Shown: piece by piece, positions 24,838-35,222 of the stretch
How positions within the stretch are numbered: position 1 is the stretch's first letter
Layout of the letters: every line of letters begins with the position of its first letter
NCBI GenBank assembly: GCA_902702965.1
Contig: CACRXP010000384.1
Coordinates: 472,624-536,623 of the forward strand
DNA length: 64,000 bases
Direction of reading: 5' to 3'
DNA from: Spirometra erinaceieuropaei
Lineage: Eukaryota > Platyhelminthes > Cestoda > Diphyllobothriidea > Diphyllobothriidae
Translations under genes and position numbers: made by a program
The notes under the pieces: model-generated
What the model saw: only the letters and a program-made list of their open reading frames with translations
Database searches by the model: none
Told to the model about the DNA's origin: nothing

Positions 24838-25045
24838 GTTTGTCTTGTTTGCTCTCGCTCTCTCGAGCCCAAACAGCAGCCGCTCAGAGGCGCATGATGT
24901 AGGTAGAATGCTATAACCGACAAGGGCAAGGGAGACTAGAATTTCCATTTCTAGCTTATAGGACGTCGTCAGTTATATCTAATCCCGAAGAGTGGAACGC
25001 CCGAGGCTCGAACTCGCGACCCGTCAGTTAGAAGTCCAACGGCCA
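24838..25045 (-). mobile_element. tRNA-derived SINE with 3' tail
   Basis: Minus strand: head with GACTTCTAACTGACGGGTCG and B-box-like GAGTTCGAGCC, then the body, then the tail with GGGCTCGAGAGAG. Same family as the neighbour at 24595. Confidence 0.6.
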
Positions 25046-25079
25046 TTTTAGTAATCCTTAACTTTATCGGTGATATAAT

Positions 25080-25375
25080 TCTGCTCATATAACATGCACC
25101 GCTGTGCGACTGCTGGTTGGACTCAAGAGAGACACCTGACGAGTGGGACGATTGATTTACCCAGAAAGGATCGGTGAGCGTCCCTTTACCATTGCAATCT
25201 ACTGATCGAAACCCGATGACTGGCTGGTGACGGCTGATACGACAGAAATGGCCATTCCAGTTCCCCTTTGTCTTTATAACATGTGCCGCTGTGCGGCCAC
25301 TGTTTGGGCTCGAGAGAGAGACAGCCCACAAGGCACAACGGAACCAGAGACTTCCGTATGAACGATCGATGAATG
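25080..25375 (+). mobile_element. SINE fragments, plus orientation
   Basis: Two partial 3' ends in direct orientation: GTGCGACTGCTGGTTGG near 25108 and TGACTGGCTGGTGACGGCTG to GGGCTCGAGAGAGAGAC at 25215-25322. They face the two minus-strand copies just before them. Confidence 0.5.
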
Positions 25376-27379
25376 CCCCTAATATCAATTAAACCAATGT
25401 GCATTTGCCTATACCGCATATCTTGATAGAATAGAAAATCGGATAGATCGTTTGTTTGGCAGTCAGTGTTACAACACCACATAAGTGCGCGATTCTGCTA
25501 ATTTTATTTAAAAATCAGCGTTTTCTACACCGAATGATGACTCGCTTGTGCAAGCGGTAAGTACTTTCTAAAGATGTACACGTTAACATGATAATCAGAA
25601 TTTTAAAAAATAATTTCAACTTAAAACTTTTGATGAAACGATATTGTAAAATTTATTGGCATGTATCATCATCGCAAAGATACTGTAGTCACGCTAGGAA
25701 TCTGAACGAATTTACGGCCAACCGATTTCGAAGATTATTCCCATCAAAATTGCCCGTTTTGTTTGTGCGCGTTTTCTAAATAATTTCCAGCGATATTGTA
25801 AATCCAAATTTATTTTTTTGGAAAACACAGTAGGTTTGGTCGTACACATTTATTTTCGACAAAACAACCTAATTTGTACATATGAATGCGCAGCCTTGCC
25901 GTTTTAGGAGTCCAATTCGCGAATGCTATTACTTAGGCATGTTTGTAGGGAAAACGCCCAGGAATGAAATCGGCGTAGGCCAGAGGAAAATTTCTTCTTA
26001 GACTAGAACCAAAATCAAATCGACAGAAGGTGGTCCTAAACAGTAAAACATTAGACACTGTTAGGTGTGTATTATTCTCCCAAGTCCTTAAACTCAAATG
26101 CGGGTGAATAGGACAACAGAAAATTTGTTTTTGAAATGTTAATTTAGGTCAATAACTGCGGTCACCGTTGCCTTATTACCCGCGCAATGGCTCTTTACCT
26201 ACCCTCTAACTTTGTAAAGAGATTTTTCGTTTCGCATAAGCGAAACGGGTATATACTGGCCTAATGTTAATTGAAAATGATTTATAGGAGCGTATCGCTT
26301 AGATTTTTACCCTTTTTTATGCACCGAGTAATTGTTTTGTAGGCTGCATTTGGCGTGAACGGATGGTCAGTGAATGTGTGGAGTTTACCATTTACTGACT
26401 TGATGTATTTTGATATGCCATATTTCCTGCTTTATCAATTACGTTTTGAAGTCGCTTTTACAGTGCATCGTAATTGCTGCAAGTACCCACAGCAAAACGC
26501 ATATGACTGGAAACGCAGACTTGTCATCAAAAACGATGCAGAACTTTCCGATTTAAAAATATCGGAAGTTAACGTTCTGCAGATACGATCAGTCTTATTT
26601 TAATCTAGATATTTTTTGTTGCTGGTCTACGCCTGTAGGCAGGAAATTGGACACCAGCCAAATCGGACTGCGCCTTATACAGGCTGACATAGAAAAAGTG
26701 AAAAAAATCACTTTGAGTCAAAAAGGATCGTTAGTTGTATATTTGACAATAATAGATTTGGTCCCGAATACGATAATGTGGATGAATGATATGCTCATGG
26801 TAACCCACTGCCGATGAACATTTGGAAACTATTTATGTTCCCTGTAGAGCAGATCAAACATTATTCTGCATTTTGAGGTTGTTAAATGAGATTTTTGTAA
26901 GACACACCACGACAAGTACGTATGCATTACAGTGCTGCTGAAATTAGTAGAATACTGTGTTTCAATTTCAAGCTGATTATACTGTGGACATATCTTTCGT
27001 GTAAAATTTTCAAGGGCAGGCTTTGACAAGGAATTACTAACGAAACTCAGGAAGAAATAAATATCGCAAAAGAGTTAGGCTCAGTACATGGAAGGTAGCT
27101 TCGCACGCGGAAAGCTGCAAAACATTTTATGCGCTAGCTGCTCTTTCCAGTGAGTTGATTTTATTAAATACGCCCATTTTCAATGTCCATCAGTCCGAAA
27201 GTAATCAGCAGCATAATTGTCTTTTCCAAACGAGAATTCGCGTTGACGCAACACACTAGCATAAGGTATCCGTACAATGATCTTTCGTACATTATCTGCC
27301 AAGCAGTGGGGATTCTAATACAAGCGAAGATGTGAGGTCCAGGAACTAGTTGATTAGAGGAAAAAGCGATTGCTGGAAC
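25376..27379. other. Unassigned AT-rich stretch
   Basis: No recognised element. A short perfect hairpin, TTTCGTTTCGCATAAGCGAAACG, lies at about 26224-26246. A 261-nt open stretch at 26343-26603 follows an AG but does not resemble the secreted family. Confidence 0.3.
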
Positions 27380-27745
27380 AAGGTATTTATTCGCCTGACA
27401 TTTCGGACTCTCACTTGAATCCCTCGTCAGAGACAGTGGCAGAAAAGGAAGTTGCAGTATTTATAGGATGCAGTCGCTATGCTACCGCATACCAAAAGCA
27501 ATTATTCGCGCTCCCCTTCATGAAGGATCGTTGTCCGCTGGTGCGCTAATTGCTTGCTGGCCGGCATGCAAGTTGTTACTTACCGAAATGTCATCACCCG
27601 TGTTGGATGCTGGCGTGATGATGGCTCGGCCATCTGGCTCACCGACTTGCGCGCGCCTCGAATGGTCAATTACCTTGGCCAGCCTATCCCTCAGCACGGA
27701 GTATGGAGTGGGCATGTCGTTGCACTTGTTGATTATGATGCATTT
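27380..27745 (-). pseudogene. Penelope-like element tail with terminal motif
   Basis: Minus strand: NKCNDMPTPYSVLRDRLAKV, then GEPDGRAIITPASNTGDDI, then the terminal motif at 27401-27430 and AATAAATACC. It belongs to the EILARGDNRVSRELL sub-family. At its upstream edge it meets an inverted piece of the same element (next entry). Confidence 0.75.
27401..27430 (-). repeat. PLE terminal hairpin, hammerhead-like core
   Basis: Minus strand CTGACGA, G, GGATTC, loop AAGTGA, GAGTCC, GAAATGTCAGG. Six pairs with one G-T wobble. AATAAATA follows, as in the other copies. Confidence 0.65.
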
Positions 27746-27850
27746 CGATGAGGCCGAAATTCTCGCGAGAGGGGATAATCGTGTCAGCCGCGAGTTGCTT
27801 GAGTCATGGTTCACGGGACGTCAATTTATCAACAAGTGCATTACTCCTTA
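27746..27850 (+). pseudogene. Inverted PLE piece abutting the tail
   Basis: Plus strand: FDEAEILARGDNRVSRELLE, SWFTGRQFINKC. This is the segment that normally sits just before NKCNDMP in the element, but here it points the other way, so the two halves lie head to head. Confidence 0.75.
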
Positions 27851-28247
27851 AGACGAAGCTGCCAACATCAGGTCAAAATTGCTTTGGAAGTTTAGTCAAT
27901 ACCGATATGGAGGTGACCCGCATTTATTGTCTACATGGTTCACAAAATGTCACGACTTATTCGTCCATCTTCACATCAGACCACCGCACACTCAGCTTTC
28001 AGTGAAGAAATTCGACGGAAATTCGCTGAGCGATCTGACACTGCGCGCAGTATTAGAGCATGCCAGTTAAGCGATGTGGTTATAGACAAAATGACTATGT
28101 TGGTTTCTAAAATGAGTTTTGTAAGAAAATTATACTTTTTTATGATTTTTTGCTGTTTACTTTATTTGCTGTGATAAGAACGATTAGTAAAACGTGGTGG
28201 ATGACTAATTTAACTGTCATCGTCAGAGCGTATTAATTTACGCATAG

Positions 28248-28330
28248 GTTTTGCTTTGGTTACTGATTGGTTACTTCAAACAAACTATACAGTGACTAGT
28301 TGCATAATCCACTAAGATCTATAAAACGCA
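28248..28330 (+). promoter_or_regulatory. Putative promoter of secreted-family locus B
   Basis: GGTTACTGATTGG at 28258-28270 repeats the block upstream of locus A. A good TATA box, TATAAAA, lies at 28320-28326, about 60 bp before the ATG. Confidence 0.55.
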
Positions 28331-28383
28331 GAATACCAATTGTAAGGAGAAACAGTTGTGAAGTGCCAAGAACGGACGGTGAA

Positions 28384-29590
28384 ATGATGGCAAAGCTGGT
28401 GCTTTTGATTTGCTGCCTTGTTGTCACGTCCGCCTGCAGTTCTAAGCCGGGTAAGGAACAATATTACTGAGCTTATAAGTATGTACTGCTTATTTACCTT
28501 TTACATTTTATGCCACCTTCAGTTCGGTGAAGTAAGTGCACGTTGTTTTAACTTAACATCTCATTTGCTGACCGATGCACATTTTTCAAAATCCATGGCA
28601 TAGTCCCGTTTAGTTGAGGAGTTGTGTTGCGAGCTTTAGGTGAGCTGCGACATTCTGCTTTCATGGTCAATGGGCATCTCTGTAGGCCCGAGACAGCTTT
28701 TTAAATCACCACCATCGGAAAACTATTCAGGAGAGCTCTTCCTATTCTATTTCAAATAACTGAACTCGCCCTATCAGTCGAATCAACTAATTGTATGATT
28801 TACCCAGCACTTGACAAGCACTGCTGTAAACAAAGACCGGTTTGAAATGGGGGTTAGAAGTATGAGTTCTATCAAAGATGCCTGAACGAGGCAAATGAAG
28901 GGCAACGGTATTGTATTACTCTTCTAGTCACACAAGTCCAATTAAACATGAAAGTTCATCTCTCAGTATGTAACATAACATTCTTCTAGAAAACCGCCCC
29001 AGGATCCCGGAATTAGACGTGGTTGGGGATTTTCTTCACCGCGGCTTTGCAACTTTGAACTATTTGCTGAGTTCCGAGAGGGAGAGTCCGTCCCCATTCT
29101 CTTTAACTCTGACTTTCGGTGATATTTCAAGCATCGATCACTGTCGCATGCTGCTTCTCTCTGACGTAAAAGAGTATAATTGTGATAGCATAAAACTCCC
29201 GGCATACTTCAAAGTAAAACACGTAAGTTCATTTCCTTTACGGTTAAATATGATGAAGCACTTGGCAGTTATGTGTGTAAGAAAAGAACTCCCTTTGTGT
29301 CGATCGACAATATTCACATTTTTTTCTTCCAGCATAAAGATATGGAATGGGGTACTTGGATGATCAAGATCATACATGTCGCAGATATCAAGATGAACAT
29401 TACCGGACGAATGGAAACTGGATATTTGTCTCACGGTTGCACAATTGACAGTCTGTCTCTGAAAACGGAAACCGAACAGAATATTGGCGAAGTATATTTA
29501 CCAATGGCCTATATTTCACCGGGCCTACTAAGGAATGCGCTCAGTTCGAACCTTCTAAATTTGGAGAGGAAAATGCCAATTGCCTGCTAA
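28384..29590 (+). CDS. Small secreted protein, four-member family, locus B (best-preserved copy)
   Basis: Three exons: 28384-28450, 28990-29222 and 29333-29590, phases 1 and 0, giving 185 residues. Exon 1 is a clean signal peptide (MMAKLVLLICCLVVTSAC). Exon 2 encodes the start of the mature domain (DVVGDFLHRGFATLNYLL) and Cys-x12-Cys (DHC to YNC). Exon 3 has VADIKMNITG with a possible N-glycosylation site (NIT), GCTIDSL, EQNIG and a C-terminal IAC-stop. Donors GTAAGG and GTAAGT and acceptors CTTCTAG and CTTCCAG are all good. A TATA box and conserved GATTGG lie upstream, and AATAAA is at 29691-29696. Four Cys in the mature part could form two disulphides. Alternating hydrophobic residues suggest a beta-rich fold. 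I recognise no known domain. Confidence 0.8.
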
Positions 29591-29690
29591 ACATCGACAA
29601 TGCGGAATGCAAAATTTATAACCCTACAACGTTTTTCACTACATGCATCCTAGTGGGGATTTTTAGGTCGATGGGTTCATGGGAAAATTT

Positions 29691-29696
29691 AATAAA
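29691..29696 (+). terminator. Polyadenylation signal of locus B
   Basis: AATAAA about 100 bp after the stop codon. It is the only close match downstream of the gene. Confidence 0.5.
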
Positions 29697-29699
29697 GCA

Positions 29700-30280
29700 C
29701 AATTGCTTTTGACGAATTTTCTTGATAATGCAACATTCAGTAAGCAATAACTTAACTAAAAGCCTTACTATCAACAGAAATATCTGTCCAATTTATTTTA
29801 ACTTCGGCTTAAATATCAGGTTCAGGCTTGCAATTGAACAAACATTCGCGCTGGATGGAATCTAAGTGTGCACTAAATTGGTATTCTATATGGCAAGCTA
29901 ATCGAGAAATTTCATCTTTTGGAAGATGTCTCACTGCCCATCGCTCGACGACCGTCGCTGAAAACGCACACTGTCTGATCAAGACGAAAAAAAGAAACAA
30001 TGACTGCGGCTGGAAAGTGAACTAGTATATAGTGATAGAGGGTTTAGGCCTCATCTATCGCACATTCTTCTCCCCTTCTACTTAGTTTCCATGACTGAAC
30101 AAAATTCAGCAGACCTGACTTCAGAGAGAACACAGGCAGCTGAAACGACGACGACGACGACGACATGCACTTATCATACCACCACAAGCGCCGGCTGACG
30201 ACCCTTCCTAATCTGGTTTTATTGCAAGCTTTATAAGGGTTAGGATTTGATCCCGTATTGCATGAAATAAACCTTCAAAG
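29700..30280. other. Gap with short ACG microsatellite
   Basis: A (ACG)n run lies at about 30143-30162 just before the LINE. Nothing else was recognised. Confidence 0.4.
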
Positions 30281-31387
30281 GTCGATATCGTTTACATAGA
30301 TTTCAAGAAAGCCTTTGATAGTGTTCCACACCACCGGTTACTCTACAAGGTCCGAGAGTCAGGGATAAAGGGAAACCTATTAAACTGGGTAAAGGACTTT
30401 CTGACTGGTCGATCACAGTCTGTGTGTATTGGTAGTGCGAAGTCAACACCAGTGCCAGTTGTGAGTGGAGTTCCGCAGGGCTCCGTACTCGGACCAGTAC
30501 TATTTTTAATTTATGTCAACGACTGTATGAATGGACTGGACTGCAATGGAGTCATATTTGCTGATGACATCAAGTTATGGCGAGCGATCAACGGCGAACA
30601 TGATGAACGGGCCCTGCAAGAAGGACTGAACCGCCTATGCGAATGGTCGGACAAATGGCTGCTAAAGTTTAACCTAGAGAAGTGCGTCGCGCTGCGTCTC
30701 AAAACGACTAGAAGATCTGACGGAGAGGATCACCATTACCAACTTGGTGGAAGGTGCCTTTCAAATGTAACCGAACAAAAAGATCTTGGGGTTAACATTC
30801 TGTCGACCCTTAAGCCTTCATCTCAGTGTGTTAGGGCGTCCAAAAGAGCAACTAGTGTTCTCTTTGCCATTAAACGATCTTTCGTGGACATAGACAAAGA
30901 GTTATTTGGAATAGTATACGGAGCGTTCATTCGCTCGCATCTGGAATATGGAATCCAAGCGTGGCGCCCGTGGCTAAAAAAAGACTATAAGTTGCTAGAA
31001 AGAGTTCAGAGGAGAGCAACAAAAATTGTAAAAGGCCTCAGGGCTTTGCCTTACAACTGCCGACTTAGGGAACTTAAACTTTTTCCTCTTGAGTACAGGC
31101 AGGTTCAAGGAGATCTCATACAGGCCTATCGGATATTGAGGAACCGGGAATGTGCCCTAAACCCCGACGATTTCTTCACCCTGGCCACAACAACAAACCT
31201 GCGTGGGAACTCTCTAAAACTTAGAGGATCCCGATGCCGCCTGGACGTTCGCAAATACTGTTTTTCACAGCGAGTCGTCGGTGCCTGGAACGGGCTTCCC
31301 GAGGACGTAATAATGGCGGATACCACGGAGACGTTCAAGCAAAGACTCGATGCATATTTGCTTGGACACTATCGCTTGTCTGAATAG
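30281..31387 (+). mobile_element. CR1-like non-LTR retrotransposon, 5'-truncated reverse transcriptase
   Basis: One uninterrupted frame of 368 codons runs from the 5' truncation point to the stop. Order: VDIVYIDFKKAFDSVPHHRL, GRSQSVCIG, the SGVPQGSVLGPVLFLIYVND block, the catalytic FADDIKLW, the thumb-region NLEKC, the EQKDLGV block, LEYGIQAWRPWLKKD, and a C-terminal FSQRVVGAWNGLPEDVI. These are typical of the CR1 / Jockey group. The catalytic Asp pair is intact. The N-terminal RT part, the endonuclease and ORF1 are missing, so it is dead on arrival, but the open frame shows a recent insertion. No clear target-site duplication could be assigned by eye. Confidence 0.9.
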
Positions 31388-31399
31388 AACAGCTCTGTG

Positions 31400-34329
31400 G
31401 TGCTTAACCAACGCCTTGCATACCCATACCGCTGATGCGGATGACCGTCATTACATTTTACTGAAATCATCTACAACTGAATGTTCTAAAATTTTGGTTC
31501 TACATTTTCGCGGAAAATATTATGTTAAATGTGTATATTACTGACAATATTTCAGTACCATGTCTATTTATAGTGAGATATTGCATGTACCGTTTACAAT
31601 AGGGTTTTCAAAGGCATTGCCTATTACTCTTAAAATATACTGACCTATACTGACTGACCTAAACCTGCCGACAGAGCACTCATTTTGGTGTTTTTTGTGC
31701 GAACCCCTGCCGTAATCCCATTGAATGCGTTGGTTCTTCTCAGGTAGATTTTCATTCGTCAGAAGGCGCGTTCAGTCAAATATTTTGACACTCGGTATTT
31801 TAGTACTAGCTTATGATCGTGGTTTAAATTTAATCTAACTCCTTGTCCAATATAGACCAAAAAGGGAGTTCATATACGTTTTTCACAAGGCCCGCGTTGA
31901 GTATTTGCAATTTGGTTGGGTTTGTTGCACACATCAAACTGCTTACCTGAACTCTAGTATGTGCTTTTGGTAGTAATCCTAGTCACATTGTTACTTTGCG
32001 TCGGCGTATAGCATACAGATATGTTGGTTTTGTTTGGTTAAGCGAGGTTTTTGCTGCAAATTACAGACTTTCGTAAAAGTTTCATTTGCAGTAGTCTCAT
32101 TCACTTCTGTGACACCTGGTTCACGGACACTTAACGCGCTTGCTCACCCGATGGGTATACAGATAGTACGCACGGCTATCCAGTCATTCGCATATTTTTG
32201 GCCCGATATTGTGCTGCAAGCGGTGAAAATCCTGATCTGGTATGTGTTTTGGACCAGATAGTGTAATGCCAAGCATAGGTGCGGTTCTGACTGAGCTATC
32301 CACATGAACCCTCTCTTAAATCCGATCTCTTTGGTTATGTCTTTTCACTGGGCGCAGGTGGGAGGATTTAACAAGCCAGGTTTCCTTTCAAAATTCTTGC
32401 AATTCTTGTCTATGAATTTCGAAAATCTGTCGAAAGTAACAGGCGGAGGTCAAAAGAACGTAACTTTCGATATTAACGATTGAATATCATAGCAGCTGAA
32501 GAGCAAATCCAGAGATATATCGTTGGAAGTGTTTAAGCAATATATCACTAGATCTGCAGTTCAAAGTTGCAGTACTGGCACATACAACTATAACTGATTA
32601 AAAATCCGAAATCTGCTCTAGTGCAATGTCAGATAACCATCACATAAGATAAAATATTTGTTGTCTGCGAAATATAACAAGTCAGCTTTTAAAATATTCT
32701 AGGATCTTAGACAATTAAATCTGCAGATCATAGCTGCGGGACGTGACAAACCAATGAAAAATCCTAGAATTCACAGTGAATCCTCCGACAAGTCTGAAGT
32801 CCGCCAAAACACAGAAGAAATCGAATGCAGCGCTGAGTTACTTACGCGAAATAATGTCTGGATAAAAATGAAGACCGGAGAACCTGCATTGAGACAATAA
32901 GCTAAACTTGGTTGATATCATCCATGTCACAATTTAATAAACAACGCCTGTGTGTATGGCGCAATTTTATAAACCCAGCCGTTTAGACATGTATTTGGCC
33001 AACGCTAATCTAGTCACTAATATCTTAAGGGAAATGGGATACCGTCAGATGATTGGGGGCTTGCGACTGTTATCGAGAAATAAACCTGAGCAAGCAAGTA
33101 ATGTATTTAGAACCAAATAACTCTGTTGTGAGCAGCAAGCATGCATGTTCTAGATCTGATGAAACATCTTGCACGTGCCTTCAGGTCTGTTTTAGACATG
33201 TTTTGGCAAAATTACTCTAATGACTATCTATTGTGCAAAATGGGATACGGTCAGATGACTGGAGTTATTTGACATTTCCTAATAATACGAATCACTCATC
33301 CTGCCCTATTTGATGTCCTGTATGCCTGTTTTCGTCGATCCCCCTCGTTTTGCTATACAAGGACTTTAAGACAAGATTTTCCAATCGGCTAGTCCGCCTG
33401 AGTTTAGGCTACCCTCTTCCCTCTCCATCACCATGCGTGATCGAACGTTACTCTCTTGTTCAGCCGCTGCACTGTAGTAGTCCGCTTCCTTGGTCTCTGT
33501 CGCTTTATCTACTTATATTTCAGCTTTCTGCCTATCCGTTCAAATCGATTCAGTTTCTTATTAAGGATTTGTTATCCTGTGTACTGATTTGGCTGCTGTT
33601 TTCGTTCTGGAAAATACAGAATCTATAGGAAGAAAAACATTTTATTTGTGCCGAGAAGGCACTTGGTTGAAAAATAACTGCCGCGTCCGTTGAACTACGG
33701 CGAATGGCCGCCTGTAATTAGGGACCATCTACCTAAAAACAACTTCCTGCTCTAAAACAAATAAAATAGGTAAGACCTAGTTTACGCTGCTCGATTCTTT
33801 AAGACATTTGATAGCCTGTCTGCGAAAAATTTCCTTAATGTGACATACATATCAGTCTCCTTATCAAACGTCTTTCACTAAAGTTTACTTTGAAGTCGTT
33901 GGGTTGTTGAGAAGTTATCATTTTGTTTATACCTGCATAATTCTGTTATCAGCATATCCCTATGCAGCACCCTTACAGATTTCCGTTCAGGACCCGATCA
34001 ACCGCCCTCTTAGCCGACACCAGTAGGTCACTGAGGTTAGGCCCGCAGCCGCATCCGTACGAGACATGCTGAATGTCCTGCTCATTCGAGATTATTGAGG
34101 TGGTTTATCTACAAAGTAGTTCGGGGATTACCGTCACTCTAAAGGGCACTTATATCAAACCATAATCATTTAAGCATAATTGAACTGGTATACCAGTGGA
34201 AACGATGTGTATGATACGTTAGTATGCAATGTTAAAATGGAAATGACGCCTGCGCCGCTAATGTTGGATATGTGGAATATTGTGTGGTCGACAAGATAAA
34301 GATTCCCAATCAAAAGTCAGGGAAGACGG
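31400..34329. other. LINE 3' flank and unassigned sequence
   Basis: The first few hundred bases are probably the LINE 3' untranslated part. The repeat at 32980-33265 is listed separately. The remainder has no recognisable gene. Confidence 0.35.
32980..33265. repeat. Duplicated block around GGGATACNGTCAGATGA
   Basis: TTTAGACATGT..GGC, then ACTAAT..TAT, then AAATGGGATAC and GTCAGATGA occur at 32983-33050 and again at 33190-33260. The sequence between (GTTATCGAGAAATA, AGAACCAAATAACT) also occurs at 38290-38412, just before the PLE there. Confidence 0.65.
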
Positions 34330-34690
34330 TTTGAGTTGGACAACCTTTACTGACTGAGGAAGTGCGTACACAATGGGCTCTGTAGGCAGTCGCCGCGAGC
34401 GCGTTCCAAGCAAGCTGTCGTCTGTGTCCGCCTTCGGAGTGTTGTCTGCGTGTTTGCCCATTCGTTGTCTCCACGTCGCCAGCCAATCAGAGTGGGGACA
34501 GCGTTGATTGGTTTCGAGCACACGCGCGTCCCAGTAGCGTATCGACAAGGAGTGTGAGGCGGACAGGACGGCAGCGTGGCAAAGGCGGAGGGCGAGGAAA
34601 TGCGAACTGCCACAGATTCTTCCCTTTCGCACCGGCTCGTGCGAATGTTGCATCCCCTTACCAACGGGGAGGGACTCTGCGTAGGATTGA
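34330..34690. other. GC- and CpG-rich segment
   Basis: It stands out from its AT-rich surroundings. It has several CG dinucleotides and two opposed CCAAT-type boxes (CCAATCA near 34482, TGATTGG near 34505). Open frames on both strands look like composition effects. It lies about 550 bp upstream of locus C. Confidence 0.4.
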
Positions 34691-35203
34691 TGAGTATGTT
34701 CAAATCAACCGTAAGGCTATTGAACTCATTTTAAGCTGAACACCTTACAGCCTATTTGACGAACTAATCTGTCTGACATGCCCATTGAATACTGGTTTGA
34801 TCGCAATTAATCTCAAGCAGGTTGTTATTGGTGAAATATAACCGCTAAGGTGTGACCACCACGTAGAAAATTAATATTCGTGACCTCAGAATATTCCTGA
34901 GTCATCTAACGCAGAGTGTCTGTTTCGCTTACCAACGGAAATGCACACTGAGCAGAAGGAATGAGTAGGTTCAAGTCGAACTTAAGGCCATCAGACTAAT
35001 TTTAAACTGAATACCTAACAGTCCGCTGCACAAATTAGTCTTTCTGACACGGCCAATAAATAAGAATATAATCGCGGTCTATCTCAGGCAGGTTGTGATT
35101 GGTGGAAATGTAACCGCTGGGGTGTGACCGCCAGAAATCAGCTAGAAAAGTAGTTACTGTAACCTCAGCGCATTTCTGAGGCAGTAGCTCCGTGGTGTTA
35201 GAC
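34657..35203. repeat. Diverged tandem duplication, about 275-bp units
   Basis: Unit 1 (34657-34930) and unit 2 (34930-35203) share CTTACCAACGG, AGCAGGTTG / GGCAGGTTG, ATTGGTG, TAACCGCT and GGTGTGACC in order. Each unit carries an ATTGGTG. Unit 2 ends about 20 bp before the ATG of locus C. Confidence 0.75.
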
Positions 35204-35222
35204 GTCTAACACTGTGTGAAGG

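Noticed and set aside
26343..26603. 261-nt open stretch after an AG, close to the 258-nt last exon of the secreted family
   Set aside because: No ADIKMN, CTID or terminal Ala-Cys, and no matching second exon upstream; the size match looks accidental.
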